From Roseburia_D yibonii (GTDB taxonomy: Bacteria; Bacillota; Clostridia; Lachnospirales; Lachnospiraceae): 64,000 bases of DNA. A program made the translations under genes and the position numbers. Each line of letters starts with the position of its first letter. The stretch's first letter is position 1. The stretch is from positions 186,001-250,000 of the forward strand of contig NZ_JACOQH010000001.1 of the NCBI RefSeq assembly GCF_014297335.1. Reading direction: 5' to 3'. Positions 1-8,133 of this stretch are shown here, one piece after another. The notes beneath the pieces are model-generated. The model was not told the origin of the DNA. It ran no database searches and was given only the letters and a program-made list of their open reading frames with translations.

Positions 1-637
1 TTTCTTTGTTCACGGTCCACACATGCACCTTCAACTGTTTCGTCCGGCAGTCTTCCAGAAAATTCGGATACTGTAAATTATAAAGTGCCGGATGGAGCGC
101 ATCCACGCCGAGTGCCGCGCCGTAGATCGGCATATCGATGTAGCCGTCGGCATAGAGCAGTCCGGTCTTCGCTTTTTTATCTGATTTTTTGATATCACGG
201 ATGGTATAGTGGTTAAATGAGGAATAGATCACCCGCTCCTCCATCCCCGCTTCTTTTACGAGCGCAAGCGTTTTTTCTGCCAACCCCTCATAAAAGAACA
301 CGCCCGTCTTCAACTCGATATTCACCGTCATGGACGTCGTCTTCACATAAGCAAGCACTTCTTTTAACGTCGGGATCACCGCGTCTTTGTACTCCGGATG
401 TGTTTTGGAAAAACGGAACTTTTTTAACTCTGCCAGTGTATAATCTCTCGCGTATCCCCTGCCGTTGCTCACCCGGTCGATCTTCTCATCATGCAGTACG
501 ACGACCTCGCCGTCTTTGGTCAGCTGAACATCAAGCTCGATGCCGTCCGCTTTCATCTCATCCGCCAGCCGGAATGCTTCCATCGTGTTTTCCGGCGCGT
601 AACCGGATGCGCCGCGATGTGCCCAGATTTTTGTCAT
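1..637 (-). CDS. Glycerophosphodiester phosphodiesterase, 3' end beyond window
   Basis: Hydrolyses glycerophosphodiesters (deacylated phospholipids) to glycerol-3-phosphate and an alcohol. About 212 residues are present and the frame runs off the left edge, so the C-terminus is missing. The N-terminus carries the GDPD signature WAHRGASGYAPENT, then GIELDVQLTKDGEVVVLHD, which holds the family's metal-binding Glu/Asp and catalytic His. No signal peptide is seen, so the enzyme is probably cytoplasmic. The ATG at 637 follows a GGAGAGG ribosome binding site about 7 bases upstream. It lies downstream of a small XRE regulator with about 115 bases between them. Family assignment is firm; the exact substrate is not known. 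Confidence 0.88.
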   Translation of the reverse strand, partial: MTKIWAHRGASGYAPENTMEAFRLADEMKADGIELDVQLTKDGEVVVLHDEKIDRVSNGRGYARDYTLAELKKFRFSKTHPEYKDAVIPTLKEVLAYVKTTSMTVNIELKTGVFFYEGLAEKTLALVKEAGMEERVIYSSFNHYTIRDIKKSDKKAKTGLLYADGYIDMPIYGAALGVDALHPALYNLQYPNFLEDCRTKQLKVHVWTVNKE

Positions 638-753
638 AGATCTGCCTCTCCATTCCTGTTTTATTGTGACCAGGTTATTATATGCGGTTTATGTAAATTC
701 TGATAGCACATATGTGTAAAAAGCAGGTAAAAAATGCCGAAAGCATCCTCTTT

Positions 754-951
754 CTACTTATACTCAGATTCGTATAAATCCGAGATTCTTATGTTCAGCG
801 CCTTTGCCACTTTCTCCATGACATCCATCGTCGGAGACGTTTGTCCATTCTCAATTCTATTCAGCGTGGCTTTGCTTACACCGCTTTTCTTTTCCAGCTG
901 TTCCAGCACCCATCCTTTATTGGTTCGTGCCTGCCATAATAGTATTTCCAT
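754..951 (-). CDS. Small XRE-family HTH transcriptional regulator
   Basis: A 65-residue protein that is essentially a single Cro/C1-type helix-turn-helix: residues LEQLEKKSGVSKATLNRIEN form the two DNA-binding helices, followed by the family-typical ALNIRISDLYE end. The ATG at 951 is chosen because GGAGGA lies 11 bases upstream; an in-frame TTG at 993 would add 14 residues but has no clear ribosome binding site. There is no sensor domain, so it may dimerise and respond to a partner or act as a local repressor. It sits downstream of the NUDIX gene on the same strand; no toxin or phage partner is visible. Target unknown. Confidence 0.75.
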   Translation of the reverse strand: MEILLWQARTNKGWVLEQLEKKSGVSKATLNRIENGQTSPTMDVMEKVAKALNIRISDLYESEYK

Positions 952-1015
952 TTTCTCACATATCCTCCGATCATCCTCTGTTTTATGATACAATTAGGAA
1001 ATAATAAACTTGAAT

Positions 1016-1411
1016 TTATAGAAAGCCCCTTCGTTCAGCCTCTTTTATCAATTTTGGCTGAATTAAAGGATATGTCCATTCTGTTGGAAGTTCATCGAGT
1101 TTGAACACCTTTTCTATCTCGCTATGTAATTGTGATTCAAATTCTGTTATTTTAGCAAAATACAACATTCCATACGATTCTTCTCCAGTATCATTGACTC
1201 TGGTCTTGCCGATGACGGAGTATATGCAAACAGGCTCTATTGTATAAACTACCGCTCCTGTTTCCTCGTACAACTCCCTCTTTGCGGTATCAAGAATGGA
1301 TTCTCCATGCTCCCTGTGGCCACCGGGCACTTCAAAGGTATTTCGTTCCTTGTGTTTGCAAAACACCCATTTATTGTCAGACTTTGAGATGATAACGGCA
1401 AATTTAAGCAA
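1016..1411 (-). CDS. NUDIX hydrolase, 5' end uncertain (possible frameshift)
   Basis: NUDIX family proteins hydrolyse nucleoside diphosphates linked to another moiety. The full Nudix box (G-x5-E-x7-RE-x2-EE-x-G) is visible as GGHREHGESILDTAKRELYEETG at about residues 31-54, preceded by the core strand KFAVIISKSDNKWVFCKHKE. The only start in this frame is a TTG at 1411 without a ribosome binding site. An ATG at 1437 with a strong GGAGGTGG upstream lies in another frame (MLEVK...), and this frame reads ADNSLLKFAV across the same bases. That pattern fits a small N-terminal deletion or frameshift of a gene once starting at 1437. The catalytic core is intact. Substrate unknown. Confidence 0.7.
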   Translation of the reverse strand: MLKFAVIISKSDNKWVFCKHKERNTFEVPGGHREHGESILDTAKRELYEETGAVVYTIEPVCIYSVIGKTRVNDTGEESYGMLYFAKITEFESQLHSEIEKVFKLDELPTEWTYPLIQPKLIKEAERRGFL

Positions 1412-1490
1412 AGAATTATCCGCTTGACTTCTAACATTGTCCCACCTCCGTTAAATTCCGATTTATTAAATTCATATCCGCATTATACAA

Positions 1491-1537
1491 TAAAAATAAC
1501 GGCACTGCATATCACTATCAATATACAATGCCGTTAT
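1491..1537 (-). terminator. Terminator downstream of ssrA
   Basis: On the minus strand a 9-bp GC-containing stem (ATAACGGCA pairing with TGCCGTTAT, extended by AT pairs) is followed by TTTTTATT. It lies about 80 bases after the 3' end of the tmRNA and fits its transcription stop. Confidence 0.75.
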
Positions 1538-1615
1538 CTTTATTTCCTTCAATGCACCAGGCTGATTCTTCCATATGACAATATCATATCGGACGTCCCA
1601 ACTGCCTGGTTTAGA

Positions 1616-1962
1616 TGGAGTAGACGGGAATCGAACCCGTGTCCAAAGACCTATCCCCTGTACTTCTACGAGCGTAGTCTATATATTAACATTCCCTCCG
1701 GCAGTCCCGTACAGACACGGTACTGCTTTTAGTAGCTTCATCATACGCCCGTATGCGCAAAGCTTAGCATACGTCGTTTCCTACATCGTTGATGCCTGAC
1801 TTCTAATGTGTAGGTGCACTAGAGCAGACACATGCTGCAATTAGGCAGCAAGAGCTAATTCTTTATTATTGTTAGCGTTTAATTTTAATTTTGGAATTTA
1901 ACGCATCACCCTGCGGCTCGCTTCTCCAGCTTCAAAACCCCTGTCGAAACCTTTACTACCCC
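1616..1962 (-). ncRNA. ssrA: Transfer-messenger RNA (tmRNA)
   Basis: Rescues ribosomes stalled on broken mRNAs by acting first as an alanyl-tRNA and then as a short mRNA that adds a degradation tag. The 5' end GGGGTAG (1962-1956) pairs over 7 bp with CTACTCC at the 3' end, where the GGTTCGATTCCC T-arm is also seen. The 5' domain has the conserved GGTTTCGACAGGGG. The tag frame at 1841-1876 reads ANNNKELALAA then TAA, with the usual ALAA proteolysis end. The 3' CCA is not encoded, so it must be added after transcription. Its partner smpB lies immediately upstream. Length 347 nt is typical. Confidence 0.96.
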
Positions 1963-1993
1963 TGATAAAATTTTACCAGAAGCCCTCTTATTT

Positions 1994-2022
1994 ATTATAT
2001 CGGCATTCCCCGTCTCCGTCAA
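1994..2022 (-). promoter_or_regulatory. Promoter of ssrA
   Basis: Minus-strand TTGACG (2022-2017), 17-base spacer, perfect TATAAT (1999-1994). A start near 1987 would give a 5' leader of about 25 nt before the mature tmRNA end, consistent with 5' processing by RNase P. Shows that ssrA has its own promoter although it follows smpB. Confidence 0.8.
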
Positions 2023-2061
2023 TAGTCCGGTACCGATTTTCTTTCTGCTTTTTTCGCGGGA

Positions 2062-2529
2062 TCATCCAAGATTCCGCACTTTGAAGTCGCGCTCCGCTTC
2101 TCTGCGCTGATCCTTCTTTGCGATGTCCTGCCGCTTGTCGTAAAGTTTCTTACCTTTTGCCAGCGCGATCTGCACTTTGACCAGGCTTCCCTTAAAATAT
2201 ACCTGCACCGGAACGATCGTATAACCCTTTTCTTTCATCTTGCCCTGCAGTTTTAAGATCTCCTTTTTGTGCATCAGAAGCTTTTTCGGGCGCAGCGGAT
2301 CTTTGTTGAAGATATTTCCCTTTTCGTAAGGGCTGATATGCATCCCGTAAAGGATGACCTCTCCGTTTTCAATATGGATAAATGCCTCCTTGATGCTGCA
2401 TTTTCCCATACGGAGCGACTTGACTTCTGTTCCGTGCAGACTGATGCCTGCCTCATAGGTTTCCTCTAAAAAGTAATCATGACGCGCTTTTTTGTTGTTC
2501 GCGATCAGTTTAAAATTGTCCTTTGCCAT
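2062..2529 (-). CDS. smpB: SsrA-binding protein SmpB
   Basis: Binds tmRNA and takes the place of the codon-anticodon helix in the decoding centre of a stalled ribosome. The 155 residues match the usual length. Typical features are NKKARHDYFLEETYEAGI at the N-terminus, LHGTEVKSLR in the OB-fold barrel, and the basic tail KKLYDKRQDIAKKDQRREAERD, which becomes a helix in the mRNA channel. The ATG at 2529 has a GGGGGGAG ribosome binding site. It lies 12 bases after rnr and 100 bases before ssrA, the conserved Firmicute order linking trans-translation to RNase R decay of the released mRNA. Confidence 0.97.
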   Translation of the reverse strand: MAKDNFKLIANNKKARHDYFLEETYEAGISLHGTEVKSLRMGKCSIKEAFIHIENGEVILYGMHISPYEKGNIFNKDPLRPKKLLMHKKEILKLQGKMKEKGYTIVPVQVYFKGSLVKVQIALAKGKKLYDKRQDIAKKDQRREAERDFKVRNLG

Positions 2530-2541
2530 CGGTCTCCCCCC

Positions 2542-4662
2542 TTATGCGAGTTTAAAGTCAATGGTGCGCATGACCTCATCCACATCCACCGCAATGACCG
2601 TTACGGTCTGTCCCAGTTTGTAATGGATATTCGTATGCTCACCGATCAATTCATAGGTTTCTTCCGAGAACTGGAAATAATCTCCCTCCAGCGCGGTCAC
2701 ATGCACCAGTCCCTCGATCGTGTTTGGCAGTTCCACATAAAATCCCCAGGAGGTTACACCGGAGATCACACCGGTAAATTCCTGTCCCAGACGTTCTTTC
2801 ATATACTGCACTTTCTTTAACTTGTCGGTCTCACGCTCTGCCTCGTCCGCGCGCCGCTCCATCTCACTTGCGTGTTTCGCGACTTCCGGCAGGATCTTCT
2901 CATAATGCTCTGCCTTTTTCGCGTTCATCCGTCCTCTCAGACAATCCTTGATGATACGGTGGATCTGCAGATCCGGATAACGGCGGATCGGCGATGTGAA
3001 ATGGCAGTAATAATTGGTCGCCAGTCCGAAGTGTCCCGTACACTCTGTGGTATATTTCGCCTGCTTCATGGAGCGCAGGGTCAGACGGCTGATCAACGGC
3101 TCTTCCTCTGTGCCCTCGATCTTTGAAAGCAGTTTCTGCAATTCCTTCGGATGCACTTCATCCGAACCGATATGCAGGGTATATCCGAAATTATTGATAA
3201 ACGTGGAGAGCTTTTTGATCTTCTCCTCATCCGGATTTTCATGCGTACGGTACACAAACGGAACTTCCTGCCAGAAATAATCCTGTGCCACCGTCTCGTT
3301 CGCGATCAGCATAAAATCCTCGATCATCCGCGTCGCCACATTGCGCTCGTACGGTTTTATGTCAACCGGCCGGCCGCTTTTATCCAAAATGATCTTGGTC
3401 TCCGGGAAATCAAAATCGATCGAGCCGCGCTTCATGCGCTTCTTTCGGAGGATCGCCGCCACATGCTCCATCATTTCAAACATCGGAACCAGTTCTTTAT
3501 ACTCCGCGCGTTCTGCTTTATCCTGATCCGCAAGGATCTTCTTCACGCTCGTATAACTCATTCTGCGGTCTACTTTGATGACCGTCTCCGCGATCTTGTG
3601 GTCAACGACTTTTCCCTTTTCATCGATCATCATGATACAGCTTAACGCCAGACGGTTTTCTCCCGCGTTTAACGAACAGATCCCGTTCGAAAGCTTGTGC
3701 GGAAGCATTGGGATCACACGGTCTACCAGATAAACACTGGTTCCGCGGTCTTCGGCTTCCACATCCAACGCGCTGTGCTCCTGCACATAATTGCTCACGT
3801 CCGCGATATGAACGCCGAGGCGGTACAGATCTCCCTCTTTGGTCAGGGAAACCGCATCATCGAGATCCTTTGCGTCCTCACCGTCGATCGTCACCATCTG
3901 CCAGTCCCGCAGATCCAGGCGTCCCGCCATGTCCGCCTCACTCACCTCGTTCGAGACATTTTCAACCTGACGCATGATCTTTGGAGAAAACTCCACAGGA
4001 ATATTATACGCTTTTACGAGCGACATGATATCCACACCCGGATCATTGATATGACCGATGATCTCGGTCACCTTTCCCTCCGGCTTCTTTCCGTCTTTTC
4101 CGTAATCCGTGATCGCCACGATCACCTTATGTCCGGTCACGGCTCCCATGGAACGTTCTTTCGGGATAAAGATATCCTTCGCGATCTTCGGATTGTCCGG
4201 CACTACAAAGCCAAATGTCTTATTATCCTCATAGGTTCCGACCACTTCATTCATACCGTGGGAAAGGATCTTTGTGATCGTTCCCTCTCTGCGTTTTCCG
4301 CCTGTTGTCGGAGAGATGACAAGCTGCACGGTATCCATGTGCATGGCTCCGTTCACCTGTTCCGCCGGAATAAAGATGTCCTCATCCATACCCTCGATGG
4401 TAACAAAACCGAATCCCTTCGGATGGCTGGTGAAAACACCGGTCTCGTATTTTTTTTCGGATTTTATATATTTGCCCTTTTTCGTGAGTTCGACTTTTCC
4501 GTCCTCTACCAGCGCATCCATCACGTGCGTAAGCTCGGCACGGTCACGCTTTGGCACCTGCATCAAGATTGCAAGTTCCTTTAGCTTCATCGGAACGTAT
4601 AGCTCATCACATATAAAATCATAGATCATCCGTTTTCTCTGTTCAAACAGTTCATTATCCAT
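2542..4662 (-). CDS. rnr: Ribonuclease R
   Basis: Processive 3'-5' exoribonuclease of the RNase II/R family that degrades structured RNA and non-stop mRNAs freed by trans-translation. The 706 residues show an N-terminal winged-helix region (about 1-65), two cold-shock/OB domains (about 70-225), the RNB catalytic domain with the metal-binding Asp cluster in DGEDAKDLDDAV (about 263-275), and a C-terminal S1 domain starting near EFTGVISGVTSWGFYVELPN. The ATG at 4662 has GGAGAGG upstream. It follows secG and precedes smpB by 12 bases. It lacks the long basic C-terminal tail seen in the E. coli protein. Confidence 0.96.
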   Translation of the reverse strand: MDNELFEQRKRMIYDFICDELYVPMKLKELAILMQVPKRDRAELTHVMDALVEDGKVELTKKGKYIKSEKKYETGVFTSHPKGFGFVTIEGMDEDIFIPAEQVNGAMHMDTVQLVISPTTGGKRREGTITKILSHGMNEVVGTYEDNKTFGFVVPDNPKIAKDIFIPKERSMGAVTGHKVIVAITDYGKDGKKPEGKVTEIIGHINDPGVDIMSLVKAYNIPVEFSPKIMRQVENVSNEVSEADMAGRLDLRDWQMVTIDGEDAKDLDDAVSLTKEGDLYRLGVHIADVSNYVQEHSALDVEAEDRGTSVYLVDRVIPMLPHKLSNGICSLNAGENRLALSCIMMIDEKGKVVDHKIAETVIKVDRRMSYTSVKKILADQDKAERAEYKELVPMFEMMEHVAAILRKKRMKRGSIDFDFPETKIILDKSGRPVDIKPYERNVATRMIEDFMLIANETVAQDYFWQEVPFVYRTHENPDEEKIKKLSTFINNFGYTLHIGSDEVHPKELQKLLSKIEGTEEEPLISRLTLRSMKQAKYTTECTGHFGLATNYYCHFTSPIRRYPDLQIHRIIKDCLRGRMNAKKAEHYEKILPEVAKHASEMERRADEAERETDKLKKVQYMKERLGQEFTGVISGVTSWGFYVELPNTIEGLVHVTALEGDYFQFSEETYELIGEHTNIHYKLGQTVTVIAVDVDEVMRTIDFKLA

Positions 4663-4680
4663 CTGCTGTCCTCTCCATTA

Positions 4681-4711
4681 CAAAAATAAGCTGCCGCTTC
4701 TGCGACAGCTT
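4681..4711 (-). terminator. Attenuating terminator between secG and rnr
   Basis: On the minus strand a 10-bp stem with one mismatch (AAGCTGTCGC...GCGGCAGCTT) is followed by ATTTTTG. It sits 8 bases after the secG stop and 20 bases before the rnr start, so it may reduce read-through into rnr rather than fully stop it; I see no separate strong promoter for rnr in the short gap. Confidence 0.55.
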
Positions 4712-4719
4712 TCTTATGT

Positions 4720-4959
4720 TTAGAAACTTCCGATATTCAGCACTGCTGCAAGTACAAGGAATAAGATCACTCCAAGTCTTGTAAGCTTCACTAACATGCC
4801 TTCCATCGAACGTCCTTTATTCTTTCCCCAATAAGTATCTGCCGCGCCGCTGATCGCGCCGAGTCCTGCAGATTTTCCTTCCTGAAGTAAGATTACCACT
4901 GTCAAAAAAATACAAACGATTATAAATACAACTTCAACGATTGTCTTTAATACTGCCAC
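4720..4959 (-). CDS. secG: Preprotein translocase subunit SecG
   Basis: Small auxiliary membrane subunit of the SecYEG channel. Seventy-nine residues with two hydrophobic segments: VVFIIVCIFLTVVILLQ (about 10-27) and LGVILFLVLAAVLNI (about 61-76). The cytoplasmic loop between them carries the family-typical EGKSAGLGAISG. GTG start at 4959 with GGAGG 9 bases upstream. First gene of the secG-rnr-smpB-ssrA group and preceded by a good promoter at 5005-5033. Confidence 0.94.
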   Translation of the reverse strand: MAVLKTIVEVVFIIVCIFLTVVILLQEGKSAGLGAISGAADTYWGKNKGRSMEGMLVKLTRLGVILFLVLAAVLNIGSF

Positions 4960-5004
4960 GAATCACACCTCCTGCATCACGCATAAATTACCGCAACTTT
5001 GCTT

Positions 5005-5033
5005 ATTATAGCATAAGCCATGCCTGTTTTCAA
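5005..5033 (-). promoter_or_regulatory. Promoter of secG-rnr-smpB
   Basis: Minus-strand TTGAAA (5033-5028), 17-base spacer, TATAAT (5010-5005). It gives a 5' leader of roughly 40 nt before the secG GTG. Its -35 overlaps the 3' end of the upstream exporter gene (stop at 5030). Confidence 0.75.
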
Positions 5034-5494
5034 CATTTTTTCGCAGGTCTGTGCTTTACCGCCCGCGTGACCAGCGAAAACAGATCCAGGAGCATGATAA
5101 CGATCGTGATCCCCATGGCGATCGCAAGCGCTAACATCGCGGTTTCCGCCGCTTTGCTCCTCATCATTTCCATGTCTTTCTGCATCAGGTATTCCATCGT
5201 GTAATAAAGGCTGCCTCCAGGTATGAGCGGGATCAGCGCCGTGATCACAAAGATCGTCGCCGGAGCCTTTTTTACACGCGCCATGAGCTCCGCGTAAAAT
5301 GTCGCAAACACTGTCGCAAGAAAATATGCCGCAAACTCACCGTTGACCCGATGTACCACCAAAAGATAAAAGAGCCAGGTCAGCCCTCCGCCGACCGAAG
5401 CCACGATAAGCTTGTCCCTTTTCAAATGAAAGATAAAAGAAAATCCGAACGAACCGATCACCGCGCAGATCACCTGTATGATCTCTGTCCTCAT
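5030..5494 (-). CDS. Threonine/serine exporter family, small subunit (ThrE_2/DUF3815-like)
   Basis: A 154-residue integral membrane protein with four to five hydrophobic stretches (GSFGFSFIF, WLFYLLVVH, YFLATVFATFYA, TIFVITALIPLIPGGSLYY, AMLALAIAMGITIVIMLL). The ALIPLIPGGSLYY motif is typical of the C-terminal half of ThrE, which in Clostridia is often a separate protein. The ATG at 5494 overlaps the stop of the upstream partner by four bases (ATGA), with GGAGG 9 bases before. In Corynebacterium ThrE exports threonine and serine; here the substrate is inferred only. Reading the gene from 5572 would add 26 residues that overlap the partner and look non-native. Confidence 0.8.
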   Translation of the reverse strand: MRTEIIQVICAVIGSFGFSFIFHLKRDKLIVASVGGGLTWLFYLLVVHRVNGEFAAYFLATVFATFYAELMARVKKAPATIFVITALIPLIPGGSLYYTMEYLMQKDMEMMRSKAAETAMLALAIAMGITIVIMLLDLFSLVTRAVKHRPAKKC

Positions 5495-6276
5495 CCTTTG
5501 ATCCCTCCCATCAGAAATATGGCTGCGACCGTTCCTGCCGCGATCATCCCAGCCATCAGAAGTGATTCGCAAAGCCGAAGCATCCCCGATATCGTATCAC
5601 CGGAAAAAATATCACGCACAGCGTTCGTCATAAGAAGCCCCGGGATCAGAAGCATGATATCCCCGATCATGATCTTATCCGCGTGAAACGGCAGCCCCGT
5701 GAATTTGAAACTCATCGCAAGCGTTCCCATGATAAATGCCGCAAACAGCAGATACATCATCTGGCTCGGCACGATCTTTCTGAAATAAAGGTCTAAAAAC
5801 CAGATCGCGACCGCGATCAGTGCCGCCGCGCATCCATCCCACATATTTCCTCCAAAAAATATGGCAAACGCGCATGCGGCGATCAGATAGCCAAACAGCA
5901 TCTTGGCCGCTCGTTTTGTCTGTTCCTTCTGCTGTATACTTTCCTTATAGATTGCCGCGATCTCATCCACCGGCGGCGTATGGCTGCACAGATAACGGGA
6001 CAGCTCGTTTAGTTCTTCGAGTCCCGTAAAATCTGTCGCGCTGCGGTTGATCCGCCTGGTCTGGGTCACCGCGTCCCCGTCCGTAAGCTGAAGCGTGATG
6101 ACTATACTCGATGTGATAACAAACGGATTCACCCGCGCCACACCGTAACTTGTACAAATCCTCTGCATGGTATCCTCCACGCGGCTTACTTCTCCACCGC
6201 AGATCAGCATGGATTCTCCGATATCCAAAACCGTACCAAGCAGTTTTTCGGCATCTTTTCGCGTAAGTTCTCCCAC
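5491..6276 (-). CDS. Threonine/serine exporter family, large subunit (ThrE/DUF1212-like)
   Basis: A 261-residue protein: a soluble N-terminal part (about 1-125) with GESMLICGGEVSRVEDTMQRI, typical of the DUF1212/ThrE domain, then about five transmembrane segments starting at AAKMLFGYLIAACAFAIFF. The region LLIPGLLMTNAVRDIFSGD is a conserved membrane motif of the family. GTG start at 6276 with AGAGG upstream. It is translationally coupled to the small subunit, so the two presumably form one exporter. It lies 18 bases after the oligoendopeptidase gene, so peptide breakdown and amino-acid efflux may share a transcript (inference). Confidence 0.83.
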   Translation of the reverse strand: MGELTRKDAEKLLGTVLDIGESMLICGGEVSRVEDTMQRICTSYGVARVNPFVITSSIVITLQLTDGDAVTQTRRINRSATDFTGLEELNELSRYLCSHTPPVDEIAAIYKESIQQKEQTKRAAKMLFGYLIAACAFAIFFGGNMWDGCAAALIAVAIWFLDLYFRKIVPSQMMYLLFAAFIMGTLAMSFKFTGLPFHADKIMIGDIMLLIPGLLMTNAVRDIFSGDTISGMLRLCESLLMAGMIAAGTVAAIFLMGGIKG

Positions 6277-6294
6277 TGTTTTATCCTCTTTTGT

Positions 6295-8058
6295 CTATGC
6301 GTTTTTTATTAACTGCTCAAATTCATCGATCTCTGCGTCATAGGAATGCAGGCTCATCATCCAGAATTCTTTATCCGTCAGATCAATGCCGCAGATCTTT
6401 GCCACATCTTCCACGGACATGACCGGCGTATTTTTTAACATCTTTTTGTAGTTCTCCACAAACGCGCTGCCCTCTTTTTTGTATTTCGCATACAGCCCGC
6501 GCGCAAAGAGACCGCCAAACGCGTACGGATAATTGTAAAAACCGAGATCCGCACTGTAATAATGGCTTTTGCACACCCACATATACGGATGCAGGCAGTT
6601 TTCATCCAGCCCGTTTCCATAGGCTTTCTTCTGCGCATCCAGCATGATCTCATTCAGCTCATCGGCAAAAAGGAAGCTTTCCCTGCGCCGCTCTACCACT
6701 TCCGACTCAAACAGGAATCTCGAATAGATATCGCACATGATCTGCGCCGTATCACTGAGCTGGCTTTCGATCAGGGCGAGCTTTTCTTCCTCATCTCCGG
6801 TATGGTCGATCGCATAGCCTGTGATCACATTTTCATTGAAAGTGGACGCTGTCTCCGCCACCGGCATGGAATACTCCATATTGAGCGGCTCATTGTCATG
6901 CACCATGAAATCATGATAGCCGTGTCCGAGTTCATGCGCCAGTGTCACCAGATCCGAAAAAGAGCCGGAGAAGTTGGTCAGCACACGAAATTCCTTTTTG
7001 CTGTTCAGCGCCTCACAGAACGCGCCGCCCACTTTGCCGTTTCTCGGATAAAAATCGATCCAGTCCTCCGCGAAGGCGCGCTTCATCATCTCCGCCATAT
7101 CCGGCGAGAAGGAGGAAAATACCGTGATCAGGCAGTCCCTTGCCTCCTCTGTGGTATAACGCTTTGTACTCTTTCCAAGCGGCGCAAACAGTTCATACCA
7201 CGGCAGTCCGTCTGCATAACCGAGTTTTTCCGCTTTTAAGCGCAGATACCGCCAGAACTGCGGCATATATTCCGTCATTGCCTCAAGCAGGGCATTTAAT
7301 GTCTCTTCTTTCATTCTAGCATAATACAGTGTCTTTGCAAGCGGAGACGCAAACCCGCGCAGCTCACACTCACTGATGTCCTGCATTTTGATACTGTTTA
7401 GGGCATACGCCACCGAATCCTTTATTTTATCATAGCAGGCAAGCTCCGCCTCATAGGCTGCTTTCCGTTCTTCCCTGCTCGGACTGTACGCCAGGTTTCT
7501 CACTTCGGAAAGCGTCAGTTTCTTTCCACCGAGATCCGCTTCCACCGAAGACGTCAGATACCCCTGCAGGCTGCTCCATGCCGCACCACCGCTGATATCC
7601 ATCTTTGCCAGCGCCTCCTCGACATCCCCGGACAGCAGATGGCGGTTATCCTCTGCCATGTTGCGCAGCAGATATGCGTAGGACGTAAGGAATGCATCCT
7701 CTTTTATATCCTGCTCCAGATTTTTCCGTGCTGCCACATATTCCGCGAATTTTGTTTCCGCTGCCCTTGTCCGGTTCCGCTTCTGGCTGAGCACCCCTTC
7801 ATAAGACATACTGTCCTTATCGCGGGTGTCTGCCGCACCGCGCAGCTCGCAGAAGATCATCATCTGCGCAGAAAGACCCTCCAGCTCTTCCAAGAGCTTC
7901 AATCCCTCTTTTATCGTCTCTTTTTCGTTCTCATCGGACAATTTTGCGGCAAATGACAGAAATTTCTCCACACAGTCATCCAGCTTCTTTAAATCTTCAC
8001 TCCAGCGTTTATCATCAAATCCTGTATACAATACATCCAAAGACCAGGTATCTCTCAT
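6295..8058 (-). CDS. pepF: Oligoendopeptidase F-type zinc metallopeptidase (M3 family)
   Basis: Cytoplasmic M3B peptidase that cleaves short peptides. The 587 residues contain the zinc motif HELGHGYHDF (HExxH, about residues 375-385), with the third ligand Glu expected in the following helix near MPVAETASTFNENV. N-terminal helical region about 1-190. Start chosen at ATG 8058 because GGAGGG is 6 bases upstream; the longer frame from 8100 adds only MGTRRKNRKNGGKD without a binding site. No signal peptide. It lies 75 bases downstream of enolase and directly upstream of the ThrE-type exporter pair. Confidence 0.92.
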   Translation of the reverse strand: MRDTWSLDVLYTGFDDKRWSEDLKKLDDCVEKFLSFAAKLSDENEKETIKEGLKLLEELEGLSAQMMIFCELRGAADTRDKDSMSYEGVLSQKRNRTRAAETKFAEYVAARKNLEQDIKEDAFLTSYAYLLRNMAEDNRHLLSGDVEEALAKMDISGGAAWSSLQGYLTSSVEADLGGKKLTLSEVRNLAYSPSREERKAAYEAELACYDKIKDSVAYALNSIKMQDISECELRGFASPLAKTLYYARMKEETLNALLEAMTEYMPQFWRYLRLKAEKLGYADGLPWYELFAPLGKSTKRYTTEEARDCLITVFSSFSPDMAEMMKRAFAEDWIDFYPRNGKVGGAFCEALNSKKEFRVLTNFSGSFSDLVTLAHELGHGYHDFMVHDNEPLNMEYSMPVAETASTFNENVITGYAIDHTGDEEEKLALIESQLSDTAQIMCDIYSRFLFESEVVERRRESFLFADELNEIMLDAQKKAYGNGLDENCLHPYMWVCKSHYYSADLGFYNYPYAFGGLFARGLYAKYKKEGSAFVENYKKMLKNTPVMSVEDVAKICGIDLTDKEFWMMSLHSYDAEIDEFEQLIKNA

Positions 8059-8133
8059 ATCTTTCCCTCCGTTTTTCCTGTTTTTCCTTCTTGTTCCCAA
8101 ACAATTATATACGCATTTGTCAAATTATTCCAG

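Noticed and set aside
3697..4584. Open frame of 295 codons on the plus strand opposite rnr
   Set aside because: Antisense to a well-conserved gene, Arg/His-rich as expected for reverse-complement reading, without ribosome binding site or family resemblance.
6562..7239. Open frame of 225 codons on the plus strand opposite the oligoendopeptidase gene
   Set aside because: Shadow of the M3 peptidase; composition and lack of initiation signals argue against coding.
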